Below, in pieces: positions 33,454-41,499 of a DNA stretch of 64,000 nt. A program made the position numbers and the translations under genes. The first letter of the stretch is position 1; each line of letters begins with the position of its first letter. Origin of the DNA: Streptomyces smyrnaeus (GTDB lineage: Bacteria; Actinomycetota; Actinomycetes; Streptomycetales; Streptomycetaceae). The notes beneath the pieces were generated by a model. The model ran no database searches and was not told the DNA's origin. It saw only the letters and a program-made list of their open reading frames with translations. Where the stretch lies: the NCBI RefSeq assembly GCF_017676345.1, contig NZ_JAFFZM010000017.1, forward strand, positions 62,001-126,000. Reading direction: 5' to 3'.

Positions 33454-33746
33454 CGGCGCACCGCCCGCCGTCCCGCCGCCCGGTCGCGGCGCCGGCTTGA
33501 GGACTTCCCGGCCTCCCGCTTCACCTTGCCGGTCGTCTCCGCCGCCTTCCCGGCAGGCGGCGGCAGCGCGTCCCGCCACCACCTGCGCCAGCCGATGTGA
33601 CGGGCGATCAGATCCTGATCCGAGTACCCCGGACGGTCGGTGGTATCCGCCTGCGAGACCCGCCTCGGAAGGGTGTCGTTGCCCCTCCCGGTGGAGTACG
33701 GGACGATACAGGCTGATAAATACGAATGAATCGGGTGAAACCAAGC
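33454..33746. other. Gap between LysR and sugar porter; possible coding remnant on minus strand
   Basis: On the minus strand, about 33690-33454, one frame reads like real protein (DRPGYSDQDLIARHIGWRR, then KAAETTGKVKREAGKSSSRR) with GC-rich third positions, but it lacks a start codon and runs without a stop into antisense of the LysR gene. I treat it as a decayed small gene or chance. The right end (33690-33746) holds the sugar-porter promoter, e.g. AT-rich CTGATAAATACGAATG. Confidence 0.3.
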
Positions 33747-35201
33747 ATGGCTGAGACGGCATCGCACTCGCCGACCTCCACCGACTCCGGCCATCGCGGC
33801 AAAGCGGTCGGGATCTCCATCGCCGCCGCGGTCGGTGGGTTCCTCTTCGGATTCGACTCCTCCGTCATCAACGGCGCCGTCGGCGCGCTCTCGGGCCACT
33901 TCGAGCTGGGCGCGTTCCTGTCCGGTTTCGTCGTCTCCATCGCCCTGCTCGGCTGCGCGGTCGGCGCCTGGTACGCGGGGCGGCTCGCCGACGGATGGGG
34001 CCGGCGGAGGGTGATGCTGCTCGGCTCGGGCATGTTCGTCCTCAGCTCGGCCGGCTCGGCCTTCGCCTTCTCCGTGCCGGACCTGCTGCTGTGGCGGGTG
34101 GTCGGCGGCCTGGGCATCGGCATCGCCTCGGTCATCGCGCCCGCCTACATCTCCGAGGTGGCTCCCGCCTCGGGGCGCGGTGCGCTCGGCTCCCTCCAGC
34201 AACTGGCCATCACCATCGGCCAGCTGGTGGTGCTCAGCTCCAACAAGACGCTGGCGGGCGCGGCCGGCGGCTCGGCGAACGAGCTGTGGTTCGGGATGCC
34301 GGCGTGGCGCTGGATGTTCCTGGTCGGCGTCGTCCCGGCCGCCGTCTACGGGGTGCTGGCGCTGCTGATCCCCGAGTCACCGCGCTATCTGGTGCTCACC
34401 GGCAAGTACGACCAGGCGGCCTCGGTACTGGGCCGGGTCAGCGGGGAGCGCGACCCGCGGGCCAAGGTCGACGAGATCCGCAACACGCTGCGCAAGGAGC
34501 ACCGCAGCAGCTTCAGCGACATCCGCGGCCCGCGGTTCGGACTGCACCCGCTGGTGTGGGCGGGCATCATCATGGCCGCCTTCCAGCAGCTGGTCGGCAT
34601 CAACGCGATCTTCTACTACTCGACGACGCTGTGGAAGTCGGTCGGCTTCAGCGAGTCCAACTCCTTCACCACGTCCGTCATCACGGCCGGCATCAACGTG
34701 GTGATGACCGTCGTCGCCATGCTGTTCATCGACCGCGCCGGCCGACGCAGGCTGCTGAACATCGGCTCCATCGGCATGTTCTGCGCCCTGGCGCTGACCG
34801 CGCTGGCCTTCTCGCACCAGCAGGGCAGCGGCGACGATGTGACACTGCCGGACCCCTACGGGCCGATGGCGCTGGTCGGCGCGAACGCCTTCGTCGTCTT
34901 CTTCGCCCTGTCCTGGGGGCCGATCATGTGGGTGATGCTGGCGGAGATGTTCCCCAACCGGATGCGGGCGATGGCCCTGGCCATCGGGACCACGTCCAAC
35001 TGGCTGTTCAACTTCCTGGTCACCTTCTCCTTCGAGCCGATGACCCACAAGGTGGGGCTGACCTGGCTGTACGGCGCGTTCGCCACTTTCGCGCTGCTGT
35101 CGTTCTTCTTCGTCCGCGCGAAGCTGCCGGAGACCAAGCAGCGCGCGCTGGAGGACATGACGGGCGACACCTACCGGCGCCCGGAGCGCGGCGCGCAGTA
35201 G
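33747..35201 (+). CDS. Sugar porter (MFS, SP family)
   Basis: 484-aa 12-helix inner-membrane proton symporter for a monosaccharide (XylE/GlcP-like). Seen: AVGGFLFGFDSSVINGAVG in helix 1, GRLADGWGRRRVMLLGS (RxGRR loop), the PESPRYLVLTGK motif after helix 6, FQQLVGINAIFYYSTTLWKSVGF (helix 7 QQLxGIN sugar contact), DRAGRRRLLNIGS and the final PETKQRALEDM. ATG 33747 is taken for the GGGTGA upstream; ATG 33726 in frame is the alternative. Substrate cannot be read. It stands alone, 300 bp from the tdh operon. Confidence 0.93.
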   Translation: MAETASHSPTSTDSGHRGKAVGISIAAAVGGFLFGFDSSVINGAVGALSGHFELGAFLSGFVVSIALLGCAVGAWYAGRLADGWGRRRVMLLGSGMFVLSSAGSAFAFSVPDLLLWRVVGGLGIGIASVIAPAYISEVAPASGRGALGSLQQLAITIGQLVVLSSNKTLAGAAGGSANELWFGMPAWRWMFLVGVVPAAVYGVLALLIPESPRYLVLTGKYDQAASVLGRVSGERDPRAKVDEIRNTLRKEHRSSFSDIRGPRFGLHPLVWAGIIMAAFQQLVGINAIFYYSTTLWKSVGFSESNSFTTSVITAGINVVMTVVAMLFIDRAGRRRLLNIGSIGMFCALALTALAFSHQQGSGDDVTLPDPYGPMALVGANAFVVFFALSWGPIMWVMLAEMFPNRMRAMALAIGTTSNWLFNFLVTFSFEPMTHKVGLTWLYGAFATFALLSFFFVRAKLPETKQRALEDMTGDTYRRPERGAQ

Positions 35202-35222
35202 CCCGAACGGCGGCCGCGCCGA

Positions 35223-35966
35223 TCACCGTGCGGGCAGCCCCGCCTCCCGGGCTGCCGTGCGCAGCAGGTCCCGCAGCATGGCGGGGCTCAGCCTGCCGGT
35301 GAAGGTGTTGCGCGGCGTGACGTGGTAGCAGCCGTAGAGGGCCAACGGCGCGCCGTCCGGCCCGGCGGGCGGGAGTTCCACCCGGGCGCCGTGCGCGAAC
35401 GCCGGGCGGGGGCGGGGCACCTGCCGGCCGCCGGCGGCCAGCACCGGCAGCACGGCCTGCCAGCCGAAGGCGCCCAGCGCGACGACCGTACGCACCGTGG
35501 GGCGCAGCAGTTCCAGCTCCCGCACCAGCCAGGGGCGGCAGGTCTCCCGCTCGGCCGGGGTGGGTTTGTGGGCGGGCGGCGCGCAGTGCACCGGCGAGGT
35601 GAAGCGCACACCGTGCAGCTCCAGTCCGTCGTCGCGGTGGGTGGAGGTGGGCTGCGAGGCCAGACCGACGTCGTGGAGGGCGGCGACCAGGGCGTCGCCG
35701 GAACGGTCGCCGGTGAACATCCGCCCCGTGCGGTTTCCGCCGTGCGCGGCCGGGGCGAGGCCGACCAGCAGCATCCGCGCGTCCGCGGGTCCGTACCCGG
35801 GCACGGGCCGGGCCCAGTACTCCCAGTCGCGGAACGCGGGGCGTTTGACGTGGGCCGCCTCCTGCCGCCACGCCACCAGCCGCGGGCAGGCGCGGCACGC
35901 GGTCAACGCCGTGTCCAGGCTGTGCAGGTCGGGCGCCGCCGGCGCCTGCCGACCGGGATAGCTCAT
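35223..35966 (-). CDS. Uracil-DNA glycosylase, family 5-like (UDGb)
   Basis: 247-aa base-excision repair glycosylase removing uracil and other deaminated bases. Seen: four cysteine-type Fe-S ligand positions (CRACP near 24-28, VHCAPP, then ETCRPW), the active-site motif GLAPAAHGGNRTGRMFTGDRSG (about 69-90), and motif 2 HVTPRNTFTGRL near the C-terminus, the pattern of family 5 rather than family 4. ATG 35966 opens the frame. The gap to the kinase gene (35967-36072) shows nothing definite. Confidence 0.88.
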   Translation of the reverse strand: MSYPGRQAPAAPDLHSLDTALTACRACPRLVAWRQEAAHVKRPAFRDWEYWARPVPGYGPADARMLLVGLAPAAHGGNRTGRMFTGDRSGDALVAALHDVGLASQPTSTHRDDGLELHGVRFTSPVHCAPPAHKPTPAERETCRPWLVRELELLRPTVRTVVALGAFGWQAVLPVLAAGGRQVPRPRPAFAHGARVELPPAGPDGAPLALYGCYHVTPRNTFTGRLSPAMLRDLLRTAAREAGLPAR

Positions 35967-36072
35967 GGTTGCCGCACCTTTCCGCTCCGCCGCGCGCCGG
36001 TCGGCACCCTGTCATCCGCCAGGTGCCCACAGGGCCGGTCCGTCCCCAGGATGGTCCACCACGGACGGGGGC

Positions 36073-37644
36073 TCAGCGGGTGTACTCGCGCAGATAGCGC
36101 TCGACGCGGTCCACGTGCGAGCGCACCCGCGCCGGGACGCCGCCGGTCTCGATCACCGTACGGGAGCTGGTGCGGTAACCGGCGGCCATCAGCGCGGGCA
36201 GGTCCTCGCGCATGCCCTCCTTCTTGTACTGCTGGTCGAGCCAGCACACGAAGTGGGACATCGCCGAGATGGCGTCGGGCGGCGACATATAGCTCTTGTC
36301 ACCGTCGTGATCACCGTCCCTGGCCCAGCCCTTGAAGACCGACGGCGTCCACATGGCGATGCCGTACTCGTCGGTCTCGGGGCGTCTGGCGTTCGCGTCG
36401 AAACCGCTCTCCGCCTTCAGCATGGCGGCGAGGAAGGCGGGGGTGACCTCTTCCTCGGCGCACTGGAGCGCCGCCTTGGTGATGACGGGGCGCAGCTTGC
36501 GGGGCACATCGGAGTCCGCGCGGATCGCGCCGTCGACGGACGGCGCCGCGCCGGGGCCGCCGCTTGCGGAGGGCGGCCGTCGGTCGTCGTCCCGCAGCAG
36601 CACCATCGAGCCGGCGGCCACCAGCGGGACGGTGACGGCGGCTGCGGCGATCGTCAGACGCCTCCCCCGGCCCCCGGTCGCAGGCCGCCTCCCTCTGCGG
36701 CCCGCACGCCCGCGGCCGAACGGCCGGCGACCGGCTGCGCCGGGGCCCCGCAGCTCCCTCACCCGGGCGGCGAGCTGCTCGGCGTCGAGCGCCGCGCGGG
36801 AGGCGTGGTCGGGCTTGAGGCAGTCGGCGATCAGTTCCCGCCAACGCGCGGGGATGCTGTTGTCCAGCCGCAGTTCGGCATTGCCGCGGGCGTACGCCTG
36901 GGCGCCCAGCGCGCGGGCCCGCGGGGTGCTGCCGGGGAAGGGGTGCAGTCCGCCGGTGAGCACCTGGTGGGCCAGGATCCCGAACGCCCAGATGTCCGCG
37001 GTGGGGCGCACCACGCTGTGCCCGCCCTCCCGGTCGGACCACCACTCGGGCGGTACGTGGTCGAGGGAGCCGAGGGGCGGTACGTAGGCGTGGGTGCCCT
37101 CCAGTTCGACGGTGAGCCCGAAGTCGCCCAGCCACACCTCGCCGTCGCCCGTCAGCAGGACGTTGCCGGGCTTGAGATCGCCGTGCACCCAACCACGGGT
37201 GTGGATGTGGGCGAGACCGGCGCTGACGCCGGCGAGGATGCGGGCGGCGTCCTCGCGCGGTGCCGGACCCTCGCGGGGGCGGGTGGCCAGCAGCTCCTGG
37301 AGGCTGTGGTCGGCGCGGTCCATGACGAGCGCGGTGGCGCCGTCCAGGTCGGGGCGGTCGGCGTCGTGGACGGTGAGCACCTCGCGGGTACGCACCACGT
37401 TCGGGTGGCGGGTCTCCAGGCTGAAGCGGACCTCGCGCCGCACCAGCTGGGCCATGGACTCACGCTGTCCCGGCGGCAGCAGCTGGGTCGGCAGGAACTT
37501 CACCGCGGCCCGGGTCCCGTCGGCCACGCCGCGCGCCGCGTGGACGACGCCCCAGCTGCCCGCGCCGATCGGGCCGGCCAGCTCCCAGTCCCCCACCCGG
37601 TAGCCGGCAGGCAGGTCGAGGCGGTCGCCCGCGCCGTCAGCCAT
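36073..37644 (-). CDS. Membrane Ser/Thr protein kinase fused to extracytoplasmic transglycosylase-like domain
   Basis: 523 aa, one membrane pass. Cytoplasmic kinase (about 18-290): glycine loop IGAGSWGVV (26-34), Lys49 in AAVKF, catalytic loop HGDLKPGN (about 154, with Gly in place of the Arg of HRD), DFG (about 176). A basic linker (about 300-328) precedes one helix (about 330-350). The outer part (about 385-520) resembles a lysozyme-like/SLT fold: AESGFDANARRPETDEYGIA with a candidate catalytic Glu near 410, AISAMSHFVCWLDQQY, and AAGYRTSS where SLT enzymes carry AYNAG. The start codon overlaps the upstream FHA-like gene by 8 bp. I infer a kinase that reads or trims peptidoglycan; hydrolytic activity is unproven. 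Confidence 0.85.
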   Translation of the reverse strand: MADGAGDRLDLPAGYRVGDWELAGPIGAGSWGVVHAARGVADGTRAAVKFLPTQLLPPGQRESMAQLVRREVRFSLETRHPNVVRTREVLTVHDADRPDLDGATALVMDRADHSLQELLATRPREGPAPREDAARILAGVSAGLAHIHTRGWVHGDLKPGNVLLTGDGEVWLGDFGLTVELEGTHAYVPPLGSLDHVPPEWWSDREGGHSVVRPTADIWAFGILAHQVLTGGLHPFPGSTPRARALGAQAYARGNAELRLDNSIPARWRELIADCLKPDHASRAALDAEQLAARVRELRGPGAAGRRPFGRGRAGRRGRRPATGGRGRRLTIAAAAVTVPLVAAGSMVLLRDDDRRPPSASGGPGAAPSVDGAIRADSDVPRKLRPVITKAALQCAEEEVTPAFLAAMLKAESGFDANARRPETDEYGIAMWTPSVFKGWARDGDHDGDKSYMSPPDAISAMSHFVCWLDQQYKKEGMREDLPALMAAGYRTSSRTVIETGGVPARVRSHVDRVERYLREYTR

Positions 37645-38422
37645 GCGCCGCGCCCTCGTTGCCGTCGGCCCGCGCCGGACGCAGCAGCGCCAGGTGTTCC
37701 TCGCGCACCAGATCGAAGCGGAGGGCGAGCGCGACGAGTTCGGCGCGCTTGTGGTGGGGGCCGGCGGCGCGCCCGTCGTCGTTGCGCAGCCGCAGTTTGA
37801 CCGTGGCCAGATACTCGATGTGGTAGTTGACGGCGGAGCGCGTCATCTCCTGGCAGCCCTCCAGCGGGCGCAGCCGTTCCAGTACCTCGCTGACGCCCGG
37901 GATGGCACCGCTGGAGGGGTCGCGCAGCCGCGGCTCGCACAGGGCGAGCAGCACCAGGAAGTACTTGGAGGTCTGGTCGAGCGCGAACGGGCTCTGGGTC
38001 GGCTCCCCGGAGCGGACGCCGAGGCCGGCGTCCAGGTACATGTGCTCCGGCGCGAACACCTTGAAGTGCACCTCGCCGTCGCGGGAGGGCAGCACGACGC
38101 GGGAGAACTCGAACGGTACCGGCGCGCCCAGCCTGCCGGGCGGGACCTTGATGTGCTCGCCGGCGCCCTCCATGTTCTCGACGACGTAGGTGACGTGGCC
38201 GCTGTAGTTGGACAGCCGCCAGTAGTCCTCGGCCGCCGTGATCTGCCCCGCGTACCGGGAGACGCCCGGATCGGACAGGGCGACCTGCACCGGATCGTCC
38301 GGCCCGCCGCGGCCGAAGTCCGCCGTCTGGCCCGGCCCCAGGTGCAGCAGACGCGGCCGTTCGGCGGGGTCGCCGGCACTGCTGTGCTGCTGGTCCGGCA
38401 GTTGAACGATGACCGTGTCCAT
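37637..38422 (-). CDS. FHA-like domain protein with C-terminal helical/winged-helix domain
   Basis: 261-aa cytoplasmic protein, partner of the kinase gene. Seen: FHA-like fold (about 25-120) with DFGRGGPDDP and LSDPGVSRYAGQI. Canonical FHA text is GR...SRxHaxI; here the His place is Ala, so phosphothreonine binding may be altered. The C-terminal part (about 145-250) contains SKYFLVLLALCEPRLRD and TRSAVNYHIEYLATVKLRL, which look like a helical DNA-binding (winged-helix) domain. GGGAGG lies six nt before ATG 38422; its end overlaps the kinase start. Likely a phospho-relay output or substrate of the kinase (inference). Confidence 0.8.
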   Translation of the reverse strand: MDTVIVQLPDQQHSSAGDPAERPRLLHLGPGQTADFGRGGPDDPVQVALSDPGVSRYAGQITAAEDYWRLSNYSGHVTYVVENMEGAGEHIKVPPGRLGAPVPFEFSRVVLPSRDGEVHFKVFAPEHMYLDAGLGVRSGEPTQSPFALDQTSKYFLVLLALCEPRLRDPSSGAIPGVSEVLERLRPLEGCQEMTRSAVNYHIEYLATVKLRLRNDDGRAAGPHHKRAELVALALRFDLVREEHLALLRPARADGNEGAAHG

Positions 38423-38459
38423 GATCAGCCTCCCCCTTCGGCCGCGGGCATCCTATATC

Positions 38460-38481
38460 GCCCCTGACATCTGTCAGGGGC
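38460..38481. terminator. Perfect 22-bp dyad between dgoD end and FHA-gene promoter
   Basis: GCCCCTGACA-TC-TGTCAGGGGC. As RNA it gives a 9-bp stem with a 4-nt loop, 74 nt after the dgoD stop. On the minus strand its CTGACA also stands 16 nt upstream of TAGGAT, a plausible promoter for the FHA-kinase pair, so it may instead be an operator. Confidence 0.5.
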
Positions 38482-38554
38482 CACGCTGCACGCTCACCTG
38501 CCAGTGTGGAAGGTTTTCAGCCCGCGCCCGTGGAAGCACCACTCCCCAGGGTGA

Positions 38555-39703
38555 TCACCACTCGGCGAACGATCCGTCCGGGTGACGCCACACCGGGTTG
38601 TGCCAGCTCTCGGCCTTGCTGTCGGCCTCGCGTACAGCCCGCTCGTCGACGGTCACGCCCAGCCCGGGGCCGGTGGGGCGCAGGAGCTGCCCGTCGTGGA
38701 AGCGGAAGACCTCGCGGTCCACCACGTAGTCGAGCAGTTCGGCGCCGGTGTTGTAGTGGATGCCGATGGACTGTTCCTGAATCAGGAAGTTGGGGGTGCA
38801 GAAGGCCAGCTGCAGGCTGGCGGCCAGGGCGAGCGGGCCCAGCGGGCAGTGCGGGGCGACCGCCACGTCCCAGGTCTCGGCGAGCGAGGCGATGCGCCGC
38901 ACTTCGGAGAGGCCGCCCGCGTGCGAGAGGTCGGGCTGGACGACGGCGATACCGGCCTGGAGCGCCGGCAGCACCTCGGTGCGGGAGAAGAGGCGCTCTC
39001 CGGTGGCGATCGGCACCGGTGTCGCGGCGGTCACCCGGCCGAGCAGATGGGTGTACTCGGGCAGCACCGGCTCCTCGGCGAACATCGGCCCGTACGGCTC
39101 CAGGACGGTCAGTGCCCGGATCGCGCCGGCGACCGAGAAGCGGCCGTGGAAGTCGACGGCGAAGTCACCGTCCGGCCCGAGTGCCTCGCGGGCCGCCTCG
39201 GCGCGGGCCGCCAGCGCGTCCAGCGCCGCGATGGTGGGCAGCCGGTCCGTGCGCCCGGAGGCGTTCATCTTGACGGCGGTGAACCCGGCGGCGACCTGCG
39301 CCGCCACCTGTTCGCGCACATCGGCGGGCTCGTCGCCGCCGACCCAGCAGTAGGCGCGGGCCTTCTCGCGCACCGGGCCGCCGAGCAGCTGGTGCACGGG
39401 CGCGCCGTACGCCTTGCCCGCGATGTCCCACAGGGCCTGGTCGAGACCGGCGACGGCGGAGGAGAGGACGGGCCCGCCGCGGTAGAAGGAGCCCTTGGTC
39501 ATCAGCTGCCAGTGGTCCTCGATCCGCAGCGGGTCGGCGCCGAGCAGGAACTGCTCGGCGAGTTCGGCCACGGCGGTGCGTACGGTCCGAGCCCGGCCCT
39601 CGACCACGGGCTCTCCCCAGCCGACGAGTCCGCTGTCGGTCTCGATCCGGCAGAACAGCCAGCGGGGCGGTACGGCGAAGGTCTCGACCCTGGTGATCCG
39701 CAA
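38555..39703 (-). CDS. dgoD: D-galactonate dehydratase
   Basis: 382-aa enolase-superfamily enzyme converting D-galactonate to 2-keto-3-deoxygalactonate, Mg2+ dependent. Seen: RITRVETFAVPPRWLFCRIET, metal ligands in VDFHGRFS (Asp183, with His185 catalytic), FAEEPVLPE (Glu) and ATGERLFSR (Glu), and the general acid His in VAPHCPLGP; NFLIQEQSIGIHYN near the end is usual for DgoD. Length equals E. coli DgoD. The start is an unusual TTG, supported by AAGGAG six to seven nt upstream; it begins 3 nt after the permease stop, so it is the last gene of the galactoside operon. Confidence 0.93.
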   Translation of the reverse strand: MRITRVETFAVPPRWLFCRIETDSGLVGWGEPVVEGRARTVRTAVAELAEQFLLGADPLRIEDHWQLMTKGSFYRGGPVLSSAVAGLDQALWDIAGKAYGAPVHQLLGGPVREKARAYCWVGGDEPADVREQVAAQVAAGFTAVKMNASGRTDRLPTIAALDALAARAEAAREALGPDGDFAVDFHGRFSVAGAIRALTVLEPYGPMFAEEPVLPEYTHLLGRVTAATPVPIATGERLFSRTEVLPALQAGIAVVQPDLSHAGGLSEVRRIASLAETWDVAVAPHCPLGPLALAASLQLAFCTPNFLIQEQSIGIHYNTGAELLDYVVDREVFRFHDGQLLRPTGPGLGVTVDERAVREADSKAESWHNPVWRHPDGSFAEW

Positions 39704-39706
39704 TTG

Positions 39707-40567
39707 CTACTCCTTCACGCTTCCCTCGGTCAGTCCCGTCCGCCAGTAGCGCTGGAGTACCAGCATGGCGACGGCCAGCGGGATGACGGAGACGAACGCG
39801 CCTCCGACGGTGTACTGGGTCAGTTCGGCGGTACGGTCGGCGGCACGCTCCCAGGTGACCAGGCCCAGGGTGATCGGATACTTGCGGTCGTCGGAGAGCA
39901 TGACCAGGGGCAGGAAATAGTTGTTCCAGATGTGTACGAACTGGAAGAGGAAGACCGTCACCAGCGCCGGGGTCATCAGCCGCAGCACCACTGTGCCGAA
40001 GATCCGCTCCTCACTCGCCCCGTCCACCCGTGCCGCCTCCAGCAGATTGTCGGGCACGGCGGCCTCGGCGTAGATGCGGCACAGATAGACACCGAAGGGG
40101 CTGACCATGCTGGGGATGAGCACGCCCCAGTAGGTGTTGGTCAGCCCGATCTTGTTGAACATCAGATACAGCGGCAGCGCCAGCGCCGTGGACGGCAGCA
40201 GCACCCCGGCGAGCACGCACTTGAAGACGGCCTCGCGGCCCCGGAAGCGGTACTTGGCCAGGGCGAAGCCCGCCGCGGCCGACAGCAGCGTGGCCAGGAC
40301 CGCGCCGGCGCCCGCGTACAGCAGGGAGTTGAGCGCCCAGCGCGGATAGATGTGGTCGTTGTAGGTGAAGACCTGGCTCAGGTTGTGCCACAGCCGCGGG
40401 TTGTCGAACCACAGCCCGAAGCTGCCGTAGAGGCTCTCGTTCGACTTGGTGGCGGCGACGGCGAGCCAGTAGACGGGCAGCAGGAAGTAGCCGGCGGCCA
40501 GCGCGAGGAACGCGACGAGCAGGATCCGGCCAGGACGCAGTCCTGTTCGCATACGGGCAGCTGTCAT
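39707..40567 (-). CDS. Carbohydrate ABC transporter permease (MalG type)
   Basis: 286-aa inner-membrane subunit of a CUT1 sugar importer. Seen: six helices beginning ILLVAFLALAAGYFLLPVYW, and the EAA loop LLEAARVDGASEERIFGTVVLRLMTPAL (about 185-210) that docks the ATPase. ATG 40567 overlaps the stop of the other permease (ATGA). No ATPase gene is encoded nearby; as for many Streptomyces CUT1 systems, a shared MsiK ATPase elsewhere is likely (known for the genus). The stop leaves 3 nt before the TTG start of dgoD. Confidence 0.93.
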   Translation of the reverse strand: MTAARMRTGLRPGRILLVAFLALAAGYFLLPVYWLAVAATKSNESLYGSFGLWFDNPRLWHNLSQVFTYNDHIYPRWALNSLLYAGAGAVLATLLSAAAGFALAKYRFRGREAVFKCVLAGVLLPSTALALPLYLMFNKIGLTNTYWGVLIPSMVSPFGVYLCRIYAEAAVPDNLLEAARVDGASEERIFGTVVLRLMTPALVTVFLFQFVHIWNNYFLPLVMLSDDRKYPITLGLVTWERAADRTAELTQYTVGGAFVSVIPLAVAMLVLQRYWRTGLTEGSVKE

Positions 40568-41499
40568 CGGTCTTCCTTCCGGCTGCGGCCGACCAGTGAC
40601 AGGAAGCCGAAGGACAGCACCATCGCGGCGACGGCCAGCAGCACCGACTTGGCCGCTGCCAGATAGACGTTGGCGTTGGCGAACGCGTCGAAGTAGGCGC
40701 TGAGGTTCGGCGTGTAGTCGTTGGTGACGGCAGGCGCCAGCTTCTTGAGGACCAGCGGCTCCGCGAACAGCTGCATGGTGCCGATGATGGAGAAGACACA
40801 GGTGAGGATGAGCGCGGGGCGCACCAGCGGAAGTTTGATGCGCAGCGCGACCTGCCACGGCCCCGCGCCGTCGATCCTGGCCGCCTCGTAGAGCTCCTGC
40901 GGGATCGACTTGAGCTGGGCGACGATGATCAGCATGTTGTAACCCGTGAACTCCCACACGACGATGTTCGCGATGGACCACAGCACGCTGTCGTAGCCGA
41001 GGAAGTCCGGCTGGAAGCCCAGCTCCGCCAGCAGATCGTTGATCGGGCTGATCCCCGGCACGTACAGGAAGCCCCACAGCAGGGTGGCGATCACGCCGGG
41101 AATGCCGTACGGCAGGAAGTAGGTGGCCCGCAGCAGCCCCGCCCAGCGGTCCTTCACCTGGTCGAGCAGCAGGGCGAGCACCAGGGCCAGCAGCAGCATC
41201 ACCGGCACCTGGACGGCGCCGAACAGCAGCACCCGGCCGAAGCCCTCCAGGAACGCGGTCTGTTCCAGGGCGAGCGTGTAGTTCTCCAGCCCGGCGAAGG
41301 TGACCTTCGGCTCGCCGAGTCCCAGCGGGCCTGAGCGCTCCACCTTCAGCAGGCTCTGGTAGATCGCGTAGCAGATCGGCAGGATCATCGCGAAGAGATA
41401 CACGGCGAGGAACGGGCCGAGGAACGTCCACGCCTTGCGGTCGGGGCGCGCGCTGCGGCGTCGTGCGGCAGGTTTCCGCCTGGTACTGGACGGCGTCAT
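40564..41499 (-). CDS. Sugar ABC transporter permease (MalF/UgpA type)
   Basis: 311-aa inner-membrane subunit. Seen: a basic N-terminus (RRKPAARRRSARPDRKAWTF), a first helix FLGPFLAVYLFAMILPICYA, ENYTLALEQTAFLEGFGRVL in the periplasmic loop, and the EAA loop LYEAARIDGAGPWQVALRIKLPLV (about 205-230). AGGAG is six nt before ATG 41499. It overlaps both neighbours by ATGA, showing one tightly coupled operon with the binding protein and the second permease. Confidence 0.93.
   Translation of the reverse strand: MTPSSTRRKPAARRRSARPDRKAWTFLGPFLAVYLFAMILPICYAIYQSLLKVERSGPLGLGEPKVTFAGLENYTLALEQTAFLEGFGRVLLFGAVQVPVMLLLALVLALLLDQVKDRWAGLLRATYFLPYGIPGVIATLLWGFLYVPGISPINDLLAELGFQPDFLGYDSVLWSIANIVVWEFTGYNMLIIVAQLKSIPQELYEAARIDGAGPWQVALRIKLPLVRPALILTCVFSIIGTMQLFAEPLVLKKLAPAVTNDYTPNLSAYFDAFANANVYLAAAKSVLLAVAAMVLSFGFLSLVGRSRKEDR

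Noticed and set aside
33497..33754. Plus-strand frame in the gap before the sugar porter
   Set aside because: Arg/Pro/Ser composition typical of chance frames; no ribosome site; it overlaps the promoter region.
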